22,939 nucleotides of DNA from JBBUX01 sp037445775 (GTDB lineage: Bacteria > Actinomycetota > Coriobacteriia > Anaerosomatales > PHET01): the NCBI GenBank assembly GCA_037445775.1, contig JBBIJX010000025.1, positions 1 through 22,939 on the forward strand. Direction: 5' to 3'. Every line of letters begins with the position of its first letter. Within the stretch, counting starts at the first letter, position 1. Below the pieces are notes generated by a model. That model was not told the DNA's origin and ran no database searches. It saw only the letters and a list, made by a program, of their open reading frames with translations. A program made the position numbers and the translations under genes. Shown in pieces: positions 1 through 7,575 of the stretch.

Positions 1-429
1 GTGAGCGTCGCGTCGCTGTTTGTACCGAGCGGGGTCATCGTCCGCGTGGAGGAGCGCGGCAGGCCCGAGGTCGAGCACCGCACGGTGGGCGAGGCCGTGA
101 CTGACAAGCCCGTCGTCGTGCTCGTGAACGGCAACTCGGCATCAGCGAGCGAGATCGTTGCCGGCGCGCTTCAGGACTACGGCCGGGCGAAGCTCGTGGG
201 CGAGAAGACCTTCGGCAAGGGCAGCGTGCAAACGGTGCGCGAGCTCTCGTTCGGCGGGGCACTCAAGTTCACCACCGCGCACTACCTGACGCCGAAGAAG
301 CGTGCCATCGACGGCAAGGGGCTCACGCCCGATATCGTCGTCAAGATGGACATCGAAGACGAGATGACGCCCGAGGACGACGCGCAGCTCAAGCGGGCGA
401 TCCTCGAGGCCAAGAAGGCGGCTCGGTAG
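1..429 (+). CDS. ctpA: Carboxy-terminal processing protease (S41 family), 3' part only
   Basis: This is the C-terminal half of an S41-family serine protease (CtpA/Prc type). These enzymes act outside the membrane and cleave near the C-termini of exported proteins. The visible part carries the nucleophile motif NSASASEIVAGA, with the catalytic Ser at residue 48 of the visible reading frame, and TFGKGSVQ with the general-base Lys at residue 73. The 25-residue Ser-Lys spacing is the one known for Prc. The first codon in the window is GTG but it sits in the middle of the domain, so it is not the real start: the signal peptide, PDZ domain and N-terminal catalytic part lie upstream of the window. 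The frame ends in a charged Lys/Glu/Ala-rich tail and a TAG stop. The gene converges on the minus-strand gene 28 bases downstream, and no terminator hairpin is obvious between them. Confidence 0.93.
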   Translation: MSVASLFVPSGVIVRVEERGRPEVEHRTVGEAVTDKPVVVLVNGNSASASEIVAGALQDYGRAKLVGEKTFGKGSVQTVRELSFGGALKFTTAHYLTPKKRAIDGKGLTPDIVVKMDIEDEMTPEDDAQLKRAILEAKKAAR

Positions 430-457
430 GCCGCAGCGTCACGTTGGGTCCGGCGCG

Positions 458-889
458 CTACTCCTCGTCGTCCTCGTCGTCGAGGATGATGAGGCTCTCG
501 AAGTCGCTGACTTCCTCTTCGAGCAGGAGGTGGGGCCGCCGCGGCTCGCGTCGGTCGTCGTCCTCCTCCTCTGGCACCGATATGAGCTCAAGGACTGTGT
601 CGTCGCCGTGGAGGACGAAGAGCCAGCGGTCGGGGCTAAGGCGCTCGAAGTCGAGGTAGCGAAAGGACGCAACGTTCAGGAACAAACACCCGTTCACCAC
701 GAGTGTGGACGAGTCCTGATCGACCATGAGTTTGACGAGTGCGGCCTGACCCGTGTCGATCACCTCTCCGTGCACGACGAAGCGGTACTCGAGCGACTCG
801 ATCGTCTCGAGTGCGCGTAGCATGTCGCGGTGGTTCGAAAGGGTGCCTCGTCCGACTAGGCAGGGGGCGAGCGGCCGACTCTGTTCCAT
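458..889 (-). CDS. Small unknown protein with acidic C-terminal tail
   Basis: This 143-residue protein is not recognised. The reading frame is credible: the ATG at 889 has a GGAG ribosome site (bases 896-899) six bases upstream and an extended -10 element just beyond it. Residues 25-105 alternate hydrophobic and charged residues and look like a beta-rich soluble domain (for example the stretches FVVHGEVIDTG and NGCLFLNVASFRYLDFE). The last 40 residues are very acidic, with runs of Glu and Asp ending in DDEDDEE. There is no signal peptide or membrane segment. It is transcribed divergently from the RNase R gene and converges on the S41 protease gene. An acidic tail like this can mimic nucleic acid or bind a basic partner, but that is only a suggestion. 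Confidence 0.72.
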   Translation of the reverse strand: MEQSRPLAPCLVGRGTLSNHRDMLRALETIESLEYRFVVHGEVIDTGQAALVKLMVDQDSSTLVVNGCLFLNVASFRYLDFERLSPDRWLFVLHGDDTVLELISVPEEEDDDRREPRRPHLLLEEEVSDFESLIILDDEDDEE

Positions 890-912
890 TCACAACTCCA
901 TTTGGCGGGGTT

Positions 913-929
913 CTCATTTGATTCTACCA
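913..929 (-). promoter_or_regulatory. Extended -10 promoter for the minus-strand acidic-tail gene
   Basis: Read on the minus strand, bases 929-921 are TGGTAGAAT, an extended -10 element (TGn plus TAGAAT). No good -35 is visible, as is usual for extended -10 promoters. The predicted transcription start near 913 would leave a leader of about 25 bases containing the GGAG site of the gene starting at 889. Confidence 0.4.
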
Positions 930-989
930 TCCGCATCCGACACGACCGGCAGCGACCCGGCGTACGGTAGACTTGACGCGACCGGCGGC

Positions 990-997
990 GAGAGGTG
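990..997 (+). promoter_or_regulatory. Ribosome binding site that sets the RNase R start
   Basis: GAGAGGTG lies just upstream of the GTG at 1002, with six bases between GAGAGG and the start codon. It supports 1002 over the far upstream in-frame ATG at 753, which would run through the divergent gene and its promoter, and over the internal ATG at 1065. Confidence 0.6.
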
Positions 998-1001
998 GTG
1001 C

Positions 1002-2942
1002 GTGGGCAGGGCCAGGGAAGCCGCGAGGGGCCGCCGTTCCGGACTCGTCGTGGGCAGGATATCGATGACGCGTCGCGGCTACGGTTTCGTCGCGTCAGAG
1101 CACGGCGACTACTACGTCTCGGCGCGCGACGCCAACGGCGCCATGCACGGCGACCTCGTGCAGCTCCGGCCGGACGCGAGGCGCGGCCGTGAGGGCCGCG
1201 CCGGTGTGGTGGTGCGCGTGCTCGAACGCGCGGTCACACAGGTCGTGGGGCGCTTCGAGCGTCACGGTGCGATCGGCATCGTGGTGCCGTCCGATCGCCG
1301 AATCCGCACCGACGTCTTCGTCTCTGCAGGCGCGATGGGCGGCGCGGTCTCCGGCGACATCGTCGTTGCCCGGCTCGTGGGTTATCCGTCGCGCACGCAG
1401 GCGGCGCAAGGGGTTGTCGAGGAGGTCGTCGGGCGCGAGAACGAACCGGGCATCCGTATCGAGGTCATCATCCGCGAACACGGCCTGGCCACCGAGTTCT
1501 CGTCCGAAGCGCTGGCCCAGGCGGCAACCATCGAGCTCGACGTGGCTCGGGCGCTTGAGCGTGAGCCTGAGCGTCGCGACATCCGCGACCGTTTCACGTT
1601 CACCATCGACCCGGCTGACGCCCGGGACTTCGACGACGCCATCACCGTCGAGCGCGTCGACGGCCTCGTAAGGCTGGGTGTGCACATCGCCGACGTGAGT
1701 CACTACGTGGGTTGGGACTCGGCGATCGATGCGGACGCACGGCAGCGCGCCACGAGCGTCTACCTCGTCGACCGCGTGCTGCCCATGCTTCCAGAGAAGC
1801 TCTCCAACGAGATCTGCTCGCTCAACCCCGGAGAGGATCGGCTCTCGTTCTCCGTCGACATGTATCTGGACTCGAACGCGCACGTCGAGCGCTACGAGCT
1901 CTACCCGAGCGCTATGCGCTCGGACCGGCGCTTCACCTACGGGCAGGTGCAACGGATGCTCGACGGCGAGGAGGTGTTCCCGGATGCCACGAGCGAAGTC
2001 GCCCTCCGCGATTTCGCGCGCGTGGCGGACAAGATCGGCGAGCGGCGCGTCGCACGCGGCGGGCTCGACTTCGAGACCGTCGAGGCGAAGGTCAAGCTCT
2101 CCGAAGACGGCACGCCGCTCGAGGTCGTGGTGCGCGAGCGCACGCAGGCGACGAACATGATCGAAGAGGCGATGATCCTCGCGAACGAGGTCGTCGCGAG
2201 GCACATGCGTGCGGCGAAGGCGCCCATGGTCTACCGCATCCACGAGGATCCCGACCCCGACGCGCTGGGCCACGTGGCGCAGATCCTCAAGAAGTTCGAC
2301 TACCCCATCAAGGACGTGCACGGTGCGAGCCCTGCGACGTTCCAGCGCATCATCGCGTTCGCCCACGACCGTCCCGAGAAGCGCCTCATCAACTCATTGC
2401 TGCTGCGTGCCCTCGAGCGGGCGCGGTATGTCGACTTCCCAGGAAGCCACTTCGGGCTTGCGAGCGAAGCGTATACGCACTTTACGAGCCCCATACGCCG
2501 CTACCCTGACCTCATCGTGCATCGCCTGCTGCGCGCGGAGCTTGCGGGCTCGCTTGACACCGACCCGAACACGATGGGCATGGTGCCGGAACTCGCATGG
2601 CTCGCGGAGCACTCCTCATACATGGAGCGCGAGGCCGAGATGGCCGAGGACGACTCGGTGAAGTACAAGCTATGCGAACTCATGGCAGCTCACATCGGCG
2701 ACGTGTTCGACGCGTTCATCACAGGTGTCACCACATTCGGGATGTTCGTCCAGCTCGAGAACACCGCCGAAGGACTCGTGCATGTCGACACCATGACCGA
2801 CGACCGCTACCGGCTCGATGCGACGAGACTCCTGCTGTACGGCGAGGACCGCGGTCGCGTCTTCCGCCTCGGGCAGCCGGTGCGCGTGCGCCTGATAGAC
2901 GCGCTGATATCCGAGTCGCGTCTGGACTTTGAGATCGCTTGA
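1002..2942 (+). CDS. rnr: Ribonuclease R (RNB/VacB family 3'-5' exoribonuclease)
   Basis: This enzyme degrades structured RNA from the 3' end. With SmpB and tmRNA it clears defective messages. The 646-residue product starts with a cold-shock-type OB segment (RRGYGFV near residue 23, then a second OB segment). The RNB catalytic domain carries DPADARDFDDAI, in which Asp203, Asp209, Asp211 and Asp212 should hold the catalytic metal. It ends in an S1 RNA-binding domain (about residues 565-646, TTFGMFVQLENTAEGLVHV). It is shorter than the E. coli enzyme because the N-terminal helix-turn-helix region and the basic C-terminal tail are missing. GTG 1002 is chosen for its ribosome site; ATG 1065 is the alternative (625 residues). 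The next gene begins 22 bases after the stop, so they are probably co-transcribed. Confidence 0.95.
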   Translation: MGRAREAARGRRSGLVVGRISMTRRGYGFVASEHGDYYVSARDANGAMHGDLVQLRPDARRGREGRAGVVVRVLERAVTQVVGRFERHGAIGIVVPSDRRIRTDVFVSAGAMGGAVSGDIVVARLVGYPSRTQAAQGVVEEVVGRENEPGIRIEVIIREHGLATEFSSEALAQAATIELDVARALEREPERRDIRDRFTFTIDPADARDFDDAITVERVDGLVRLGVHIADVSHYVGWDSAIDADARQRATSVYLVDRVLPMLPEKLSNEICSLNPGEDRLSFSVDMYLDSNAHVERYELYPSAMRSDRRFTYGQVQRMLDGEEVFPDATSEVALRDFARVADKIGERRVARGGLDFETVEAKVKLSEDGTPLEVVVRERTQATNMIEEAMILANEVVARHMRAAKAPMVYRIHEDPDPDALGHVAQILKKFDYPIKDVHGASPATFQRIIAFAHDRPEKRLINSLLLRALERARYVDFPGSHFGLASEAYTHFTSPIRRYPDLIVHRLLRAELAGSLDTDPNTMGMVPELAWLAEHSSYMEREAEMAEDDSVKYKLCELMAAHIGDVFDAFITGVTTFGMFVQLENTAEGLVHVDTMTDDRYRLDATRLLLYGEDRGRVFRLGQPVRVRLIDALISESRLDFEIA

Positions 2943-2964
2943 CGAAGATGCGGAGGATGCGTTC

Positions 2965-4029
2965 ATGCACAGGAAGGACCTTGCGTTTCTGAAGGAGCTC
3001 GTCGAAGCGCCGTCGCCCTCGGGCTTCGAGCAGCCGGCGGCTCAGGTGTTCCGAGACCGTCTCTCCGGCGTCGCCGACACGCTCGACACGAACGTCATGG
3101 GCTCGGTGCACGCGACCCTGAAGGGTGCGGATCCGAACGGCGTGAGCGTCATGCTCGCCGGCCATATCGACGAGATCGGCCTCATGGTCACCTACATCAC
3201 GCCTGAGGGATTCATTGCGTTCTCCGCAATCGGCGGCGTTGATGCGGCGATCCTGCCCGGCATGCGCGTGCACGTGCATGCCAAGGAGGAGCCGCTGCTC
3301 GGAATCTTGGGCCGCAAGCCCATCCATCTCATCGAGGAGGACGAGCGGAAGAGCGTCACGAAGCTCGACCGGCTCTTCGTCGACCTGGGCATGAGTGCCG
3401 ATGCCGTCAAGAAGCGCGTGCGGGTAGGCGATCCGATCACGCTCGCGGCCCAGTTCGAGACGTTCGGCGAACAGATGGCCGTCTCGCGGGCGTTCGACGA
3501 CAAGGTTGGCGCCTGGATCGCCGCGCGCGTGCTCGAAGAGGTCAAGAAGGCCGGGGGCGCACCTGGCGACCTCATCGCGGCCGGTACCGTGCAGGAGGAG
3601 ATCGGCCTGCGCGGCGGCATCACGAGTGCGTGGGGTGTCGATCCGCAGGTGGGCGTCGCCGTGGAGGTGGGCCACGCCACGGACTACCCAGACATCGACA
3701 AGCGCAAGCACGGCGAGGCGGAGTGCGCGAAGGGCCCCATCATCGCGCGAGGACCGAACATCAACCCCGTGCTGTTCGAATTGCTCGTGGCGGCCGCCGA
3801 CAAGGCGAAGGTGCCCTACCAGATCGGGGCGGAGCCGCGCGGCACGGGGACCGACGCGAACGCGATGCAGCTCTCACGGGGCGGCAAGGCCGCCGCGCTC
3901 ATCTCGATCCCGCTGCGCTACATGCACACACCCACCGAGGTGCTCTGTCTCACGGACCTCGAGGCAGCCGTGAGGTTGCTCACGCGTCTCGTCCTTGACC
4001 TCGAGCCGGGGACTGACTTCACGCCATAG
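2965..4029 (+). CDS. M42-family metallo-aminopeptidase (glutamyl/deblocking aminopeptidase-like)
   Basis: This is a 354-residue cytosolic peptidase of the M42 family. These enzymes assemble into large tetrahedral particles that trim N-terminal residues from short peptides. Visible metal and catalytic residues are His67 (GHIDEIGLM, with Asp69), Asp178/Asp179 (AFDDKVG), the catalytic base Glu211 with ligand Glu212 (VQEEIGLRG), and His321 (LRYMHTPTEV). At the fourth metal position, where most members have Asp, this protein reads VEVGHATDYP, with Glu234. ATG 2965 has GGAGGA seven bases upstream, so the in-frame extension to 2929, which overlaps the RNase R stop, is rejected. The gene may work with RNase R and trans-translation in clearing products, but that is only a neighbourhood inference. 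The family call is firm; the substrate preference is not visible. Confidence 0.93.
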   Translation: MHRKDLAFLKELVEAPSPSGFEQPAAQVFRDRLSGVADTLDTNVMGSVHATLKGADPNGVSVMLAGHIDEIGLMVTYITPEGFIAFSAIGGVDAAILPGMRVHVHAKEEPLLGILGRKPIHLIEEDERKSVTKLDRLFVDLGMSADAVKKRVRVGDPITLAAQFETFGEQMAVSRAFDDKVGAWIAARVLEEVKKAGGAPGDLIAAGTVQEEIGLRGGITSAWGVDPQVGVAVEVGHATDYPDIDKRKHGEAECAKGPIIARGPNINPVLFELLVAAADKAKVPYQIGAEPRGTGTDANAMQLSRGGKAAALISIPLRYMHTPTEVLCLTDLEAAVRLLTRLVLDLEPGTDFTP

Positions 4030-4101
4030 CGCTGCGATGGCACGGCAGATGCTGAACGCGCGCGTGGACCACCTGTCGTCACCTCGCATCTTGGAGCGCG
4101 C

Positions 4102-5460
4102 GTGCGTGTCACACTCATAAGCCCCCCGTTCGGCGCCGGTGGACAGAAGTCGAAGGGGCTGCCCATAGCCCCACCGGTTCTCGAGTACCTGGCAGGGCTG
4201 ACCGACCAGGTCCGGCCCGGAGCGCACGAGGTCACCCTCATCGACGCGAACCTGCGTGGCTTCGACGTCGCGCTGTGCGACGCCGATCTAGTGGGCATCA
4301 CCGTGCTCACACCGCAGGCGCCTTGGGCGTACCGCACGGCGGACGCGCTCCGTGCACGCGGCGTACAGGTCCTGCTCGGTGGCATCCACGTGCACGCGCT
4401 GCCGGACGAGGCTGCGGCGCACGCCGACGCCATCCTCGTCGGCGAGGCCGAGACCGTCTGGGGCGAGATTCTTGACGACGCGGGCAAGCGTCGGCTCAAA
4501 GCCCGCTACGACGGTCCGTTCGCGCCGCTCGAGAACCTGCCGCACCCGCGCACCGACCTGCTTCCCGACCACTACATGTTCGGCAGCTTCTTCACGAGTC
4601 GCGGATGCCCGCATTCGTGCGCGTTCTGCTCGGTCCACGAGAACTTCGGGCACGTGGTGCGGATGCGCCCCATCGATGAGGTGGTAGCCGAAGTCGCGTC
4701 GAGCAAGAAGCACATGTTCTGGAACATCGACGACAACGTCTGGGGTGTGAACGTCAACCGTTCTATCGAGCTCTACAAGGAGATGGCGAAGCAGGTCCGG
4801 CGCAAGTGGTGGTTCGGCTCAGGCGACCTCGTGACGCTGCAGCACTCGCGCGCAGACGAACTCCTGGACGCGGCGCGGCGGGCGGGCATGACCGCCGCGA
4901 TGGTGGGCTTCGAATCGCCGAATCCCGCAGTGCTCGAGGAGCTGAAGGCGACGCGCAAGCAGGGCAACGACCGCATCACGGCCATCAAGCGAATCCGAGA
5001 CGCCGGCATCGAGGTCATGCTCTTCACGATGGTGGGTAGCCGGGCGGACTCACTCGACGATTTCAAGCGTGTCATCGAGCTCTGCGACGAGCTCGATATC
5101 TCGGCCCATCCGGTCATGACCACGCCGTTTCCCGGGACCCAACTTTACGAGCAGTACCGGCCGCATCTCATCTCCGGCATGGACTGGGACCTCTACGACG
5201 GCAACCACGCGACCTTCTACCACGACGATCCCGCGATGACCGCCGCAGTGCGCGAAGAGGCGGTTCTGCGGCTGCGGGCGGATCTCTTCACGCTGCCGCG
5301 GATCCTCAAGCGAATCCCTCAGATCTCGCGCAAGGGCTTTCCGATGTCGCACATCACGTCGTGGGCGGTACAGTATCCGCAGGGCCGTGCGTTCCGTGAG
5401 TTCGCTCGCGAGCACGACCGCCAGGTCCAGGCGCCGTCTGGGGAGGTTCTCGTGCGATGA
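4102..5460 (+). CDS. B12-binding-domain radical SAM enzyme, substrate unknown
   Basis: This 452-residue protein belongs to the cobalamin-binding radical SAM group related to BchE and the hopanoid-modifying enzymes. The N-terminal 130 residues form the B12-binding Rossmann domain (GIHVHALPDEAAAHADAILV pattern), without the DxHxxG motif of other corrinoid proteins, as is normal for this group. The radical SAM core follows, with the 4Fe-4S motif CPHSCAFC at Cys169, Cys173 and Cys176. A C-terminal extension covers about residues 370-452. The GTG start at 4102 has GGAG five bases upstream and an immediate RVTLISPPFG beta strand. The stop codon overlaps the start of the next gene (ATGA), so the two are translationally coupled. 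The reaction could be a methylation, ring formation or rearrangement; the sequence does not say which. Confidence 0.93.
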   Translation: MRVTLISPPFGAGGQKSKGLPIAPPVLEYLAGLTDQVRPGAHEVTLIDANLRGFDVALCDADLVGITVLTPQAPWAYRTADALRARGVQVLLGGIHVHALPDEAAAHADAILVGEAETVWGEILDDAGKRRLKARYDGPFAPLENLPHPRTDLLPDHYMFGSFFTSRGCPHSCAFCSVHENFGHVVRMRPIDEVVAEVASSKKHMFWNIDDNVWGVNVNRSIELYKEMAKQVRRKWWFGSGDLVTLQHSRADELLDAARRAGMTAAMVGFESPNPAVLEELKATRKQGNDRITAIKRIRDAGIEVMLFTMVGSRADSLDDFKRVIELCDELDISAHPVMTTPFPGTQLYEQYRPHLISGMDWDLYDGNHATFYHDDPAMTAAVREEAVLRLRADLFTLPRILKRIPQISRKGFPMSHITSWAVQYPQGRAFREFAREHDRQVQAPSGEVLVR

Positions 5461-5900
5461 GTCTCACGCCGCTCGCCAAGGTGCTCATCATCATGAACAA
5501 CTACTTCCACGACGTCGCGACGGCGATGTTGCTCGCGAGTGCCGTGATCCTCTGGCTGCTCGGACGCCGCGCGCTCGCTGACGGTAGCGAGAGCGGGCGG
5601 CGCTGGTTCGCCGATGCGTACGCTACGCTCACGAAGGTGGCGCTCTTCTCGATCGGCTGGATCGTCGTCGGCGGGATCCCGCGCACGATCTACTTCGAGC
5701 AGGTCGAGTGGAACATGGGCGATCCGAGCAACAGGTACCTGTTCGCGGCGCTGATGGTGAAGCACGCGTTCATGTGGCTCGCAGTGGGCGCCGGCGCGCT
5801 GCTTTGGGCCCGGATGCGTAAGGTCGCGCGAGGCATCACCACATGCGACGCAGACCCGGCGGGCGGCACGGCGTCCACGCGTCCTGCGACCGGCGGCTAG
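5457..5900 (+). CDS. Small membrane protein with intramembrane histidines, coupled to the radical SAM gene
   Basis: This 147-residue protein is not assigned to a named family. It has three clear hydrophobic helices at about residues 8-36, 60-80 and 96-120, and a hydrophilic C-tail. His18 (NNYFHDVATAML) lies in the first helix and another His (LMVKHAFMW) in the third. That layout recalls small b-type haem membrane proteins such as HemJ or CopD-like families, but the match is only in general pattern. The ATG overlaps the radical SAM stop by four bases, so the two proteins are made together and probably serve one pathway, with the membrane protein either carrying electrons or handling a lipid product. 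It converges on the minus-strand gene seven bases downstream. Confidence 0.85.
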   Translation: MSLTPLAKVLIIMNNYFHDVATAMLLASAVILWLLGRRALADGSESGRRWFADAYATLTKVALFSIGWIVVGGIPRTIYFEQVEWNMGDPSNRYLFAALMVKHAFMWLAVGAGALLWARMRKVARGITTCDADPAGGTASTRPATGG

Positions 5901-5907
5901 GGTGACG

Positions 5908-6504
5908 TCACGCCGACGGCTTGTTGTCTCTCCGACCCAGAGGAATCAGCCGGTAGTAGGTACGCGGTCCCTTGAGCGCCCGGTAGAACGAGATCACCGA
6001 GATTGCGAGAGCGACTGCGACGAGGACCTCCACGACGTAGGCGATCGCGCGAGCCGATGGGTGCAGCAGGATCACTGGGAGCCAAGCGAGCACCACCACT
6101 CCGAGCGCGGGCGCGATTCGACGGCGATCCGCGACCAGGCGCCTTAGCGCCGCGCGCCACAGCAGCAGGACGCCTGCGAGCACCGCGAGATCCCACGCGG
6201 GAAGCCATGAGAAGGATATCGCTATGAGAGGCGCGAACGTCGCGACCGCGAGCACGACGAGCGACGCGATGTCCGTCCAGCGGACGATCGGCGCCCACGG
6301 GGTGGCCATGACCGACCGGTCGACGCGCGCGAGTATCGCGAGTGTCGTGAGCCCCACTCCGAACAGCAGTGCCGCGACGGCGTACCAGACGTTCGAGTGC
6401 AGCACCGCAGCGGAGACGAGCACCACCAGGCCGGTCGCGCCGAACGCGCTTCCGCTTCCCTTGAAGACCGCCGAGGCGATCGCGATCGAGCCCGTCCTGT
6501 TCAC
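5908..6504 (-). CDS. Multi-helix integral membrane protein, unrecognised
   Basis: This protein of about 198 residues has five to six hydrophobic segments separated by Arg-rich loops and a basic C-terminus (PLGRRDNKPSA). No family is recognised and no catalytic motif is visible. The reading frame could extend to 6645, but that would run across smpB and its own promoter. An extended -10 element at 6537-6545 puts the transcription start near 6530, and the first sensible in-frame start after it is the GTG at 6504, behind a G-rich stretch. The ATG at 6546 falls inside the promoter and is the alternative. It is transcribed divergently from smpB and converges with the radical SAM operon. The alternation of hydrophobic stretches and charged loops supports a real gene over the plus-strand frames here. 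Confidence 0.75.
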   Translation of the reverse strand: MNRTGSIAIASAVFKGSGSAFGATGLVVLVSAAVLHSNVWYAVAALLFGVGLTTLAILARVDRSVMATPWAPIVRWTDIASLVVLAVATFAPLIAISFSWLPAWDLAVLAGVLLLWRAALRRLVADRRRIAPALGVVVLAWLPVILLHPSARAIAYVVEVLVAVALAISVISFYRALKGPRTYYRLIPLGRRDNKPSA

Positions 6505-6536
6505 CAGCCACCCCCATCGCTTTCCCGCCCTTCCCG

Positions 6537-6545
6537 AGTGTAACA
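6537..6545 (-). promoter_or_regulatory. Extended -10 promoter for the minus-strand membrane protein gene
   Basis: Read on the minus strand this is TGTTACACT, an extended -10 element. A weak -35 (CGGACT, bases 6565-6560) lies 17 bases upstream. It sits back to back with the expected smpB promoter region, so the two may compete for polymerase. Confidence 0.42.
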
Positions 6546-6610
6546 TCCGCTGTCGCACGAGTCCGCTACCATGGGAGTGAGTGATCGCTTCCACGTGAGC
6601 AGGGACGCGC

Positions 6611-7081
6611 ATGCCCGTAGAGAACCGCATGATCGCAACGAACAAGAAGGCTCGCCACGACTACTTCATCGACGAGACGTTCGAGTGCGGCATCGAACTC
6701 ACGGGCACGGAGGTCAAGTCGCTGCGCGAGAACCGTGCGACGCTGCGCGACTCGTTTGCCACCGTGCGCAAAGGGGAGGTGTGGCTTCACGGTGTGCACA
6801 TCTCACCCTACAGCCATGGCAATCGCGCCAATGTCGACCCCGACCGTCAGAGGCGGCTATTACTGCACAAGAAGGAGATCCGCTACCTCATTGGCAAGAC
6901 GAAGGAGCGCGGCTACACGCTCGTACCGCTTAGCTTCTACTTCTCGCCGGCGAACAAGGTGAAGGTCGAGCTGGGTCTCGCGCGCGGCAAGAAGCTCTAC
7001 GATAAGCGCGAGACCATCGCCAAACGCGACCAGCAGCGCGACGTCGAGCGCTCGCTCAGAGAGCGAACGAAGGGGGAGTAG
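6611..7081 (+). CDS. smpB: SsrA-binding protein SmpB
   Basis: SmpB binds tmRNA and delivers it to ribosomes stalled on broken messages. The 156-residue product has the full OB-barrel signature: KKARHDYFIDETFECGIEL, GTEVKSLRENRATLRDSF, and SPYSHGNRANVDPDRQRRLL. The usual basic C-terminal tail (KRETIAKRDQQRDVERSL) folds into the mRNA channel. The ATG at 6611 has AGGGA about six bases upstream; ATG 6629 is a shorter alternative that would also keep the domain. Its RNA partner, the tmRNA gene, begins 86 bases downstream, and RNase R lies upstream. The promoter is probably in 6546-6600; a possible -10 is TACCAT at 6567-6572, but it is weak. Confidence 0.97.
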   Translation: MPVENRMIATNKKARHDYFIDETFECGIELTGTEVKSLRENRATLRDSFATVRKGEVWLHGVHISPYSHGNRANVDPDRQRRLLLHKKEIRYLIGKTKERGYTLVPLSFYFSPANKVKVELGLARGKKLYDKRETIAKRDQQRDVERSLRERTKGE

Positions 7082-7109
7082 GCCCTGCCTCTTTCGCGTC
7101 GCGCGTGGG

Positions 7110-7115
7110 TATACT
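7110..7115 (+). promoter_or_regulatory. -10 element upstream of ssrA
   Basis: TATACT is a good -10 match. Transcription from about 7122 would give a leader of some 46 bases before the mature tmRNA 5' end at 7168, to be removed by RNase P. No convincing -35 is visible. The perfect TTGACA at 7141-7146 has no -10 at the right distance. Confidence 0.4.
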
Positions 7116-7167
7116 GCTTGCGGACGCAGGTTTCGGCACGTTGACAGGTCGGATGTGCCACCCATTC

Positions 7168-7518
7168 GGGGGTGACTGGCTTCGACATGATAGCTTTGAC
7201 GGAGGAAGCAGGCCGAGGTCTCCTCACCTCGCTAAACAGGGGTACAGACGCTCAAGCGTCGACAATGACTTTGCCCTCGCTGCCTAACTAGCCAGCGACG
7301 CCAACCGGTATGAGTCCCCGATACCGCGACGGCGTCATTCAGGGGACTGCCGCGACGGACGTGGCCGGTATGCCGTTCGCGAAAGATCGAACCGGCTGGG
7401 CGATGACACGTGTGTCACCGAATGTCGTCGGAGCCGAGACACCAATCGGTGACTGAGCCTGGAGATGCCTCCCGGGGGGCTATTGTGGACATGGGTTCGA
7501 CTCCCATCACCTCCACCA
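7168..7518 (+). ncRNA. ssrA: Transfer-messenger RNA (tmRNA, ssrA)
   Basis: This 351-base RNA rescues stalled ribosomes with SmpB. The 5' end GGGGGTG (7168-7174) pairs with CACCTCC (7508-7514), with one G-U, to form the seven-pair acceptor stem. It is followed by discriminator A7515 and an encoded CCA (7516-7518). A T-arm with loop TTCGACT flanked by ATGGG/CCCAT lies at about 7491-7507, and the D-arm analogue GACTGGCTTCGACA follows the 5' end. The tag reading frame ends in DNDFALAA with a TAA at 7285-7287. The middle region should hold the pseudoknots. It is a one-piece (not permuted) tmRNA. Bases 7519-7636 downstream contain tandem hairpins. Confidence 0.96.
7258..7287 (+). other. tmRNA proteolysis tag reading frame (...VDNDFALAA, stop TAA)
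   Basis: GTC GAC AAT GAC TTT GCC CTC GCT GCC TAA encodes VDNDFALAA. The LAA end is the usual ClpXP/protease degron. The resume codon is not certain: GTC at 7258 gives a nine-residue tag, and codons further upstream in the same frame would lengthen it. Confidence 0.75.
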
Positions 7519-7551
7519 TCTCTCCCGCCACGCCTTCGCGCGCGGCGTGCG

Positions 7552-7575
7552 GACCCGTCGCGCTCGCGGCGGGTC
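7552..7575 (+). terminator. Strong hairpin downstream of ssrA, possible terminator
   Basis: Arms 7552-7561 and 7566-7575 form ten pairs (one G-T) around a four-base GCTC loop. A second, bulged hairpin occupies about 7525-7552 directly upstream. The T-run after it is poor (TCTTCG), so it may be a weak or factor-aided terminator, or a 3' processing stop for tmRNA. Confidence 0.4.

Noticed and set aside
753..1001. In-frame extension of RNase R back to an ATG at 753
   Set aside because: It would overlap the divergent minus-strand gene and its promoter; the added residues look like random high-GC translation, and GTG 1002 has a good ribosome site.
1095..2366. 423-codon open frame on the minus strand, opposite RNase R
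   Set aside because: The plus strand holds clear RNase R motifs here. Long antisense frames are expected at this GC content and the translation shows no domain.
4030..4101. Gap before the radical SAM gene, checked for promoter, terminator or small RNA
   Set aside because: Only the GGAG ribosome site at 4093-4096 is convincing; no hairpin with a T-run and no clear -10/-35 pair was seen.
5902..6580. Plus-strand open frames between the radical SAM operon and smpB
   Set aside because: The minus-strand frame here has clear repeated membrane segments and a promoter, and the plus-strand translations look like its shadows.
7141..7146. Perfect TTGACA -35-like hexamer before ssrA
   Set aside because: The sequence 17 bases on (7164-7169, ATTCGG) is not a -10, and a start from it would lie inside the mature tmRNA.
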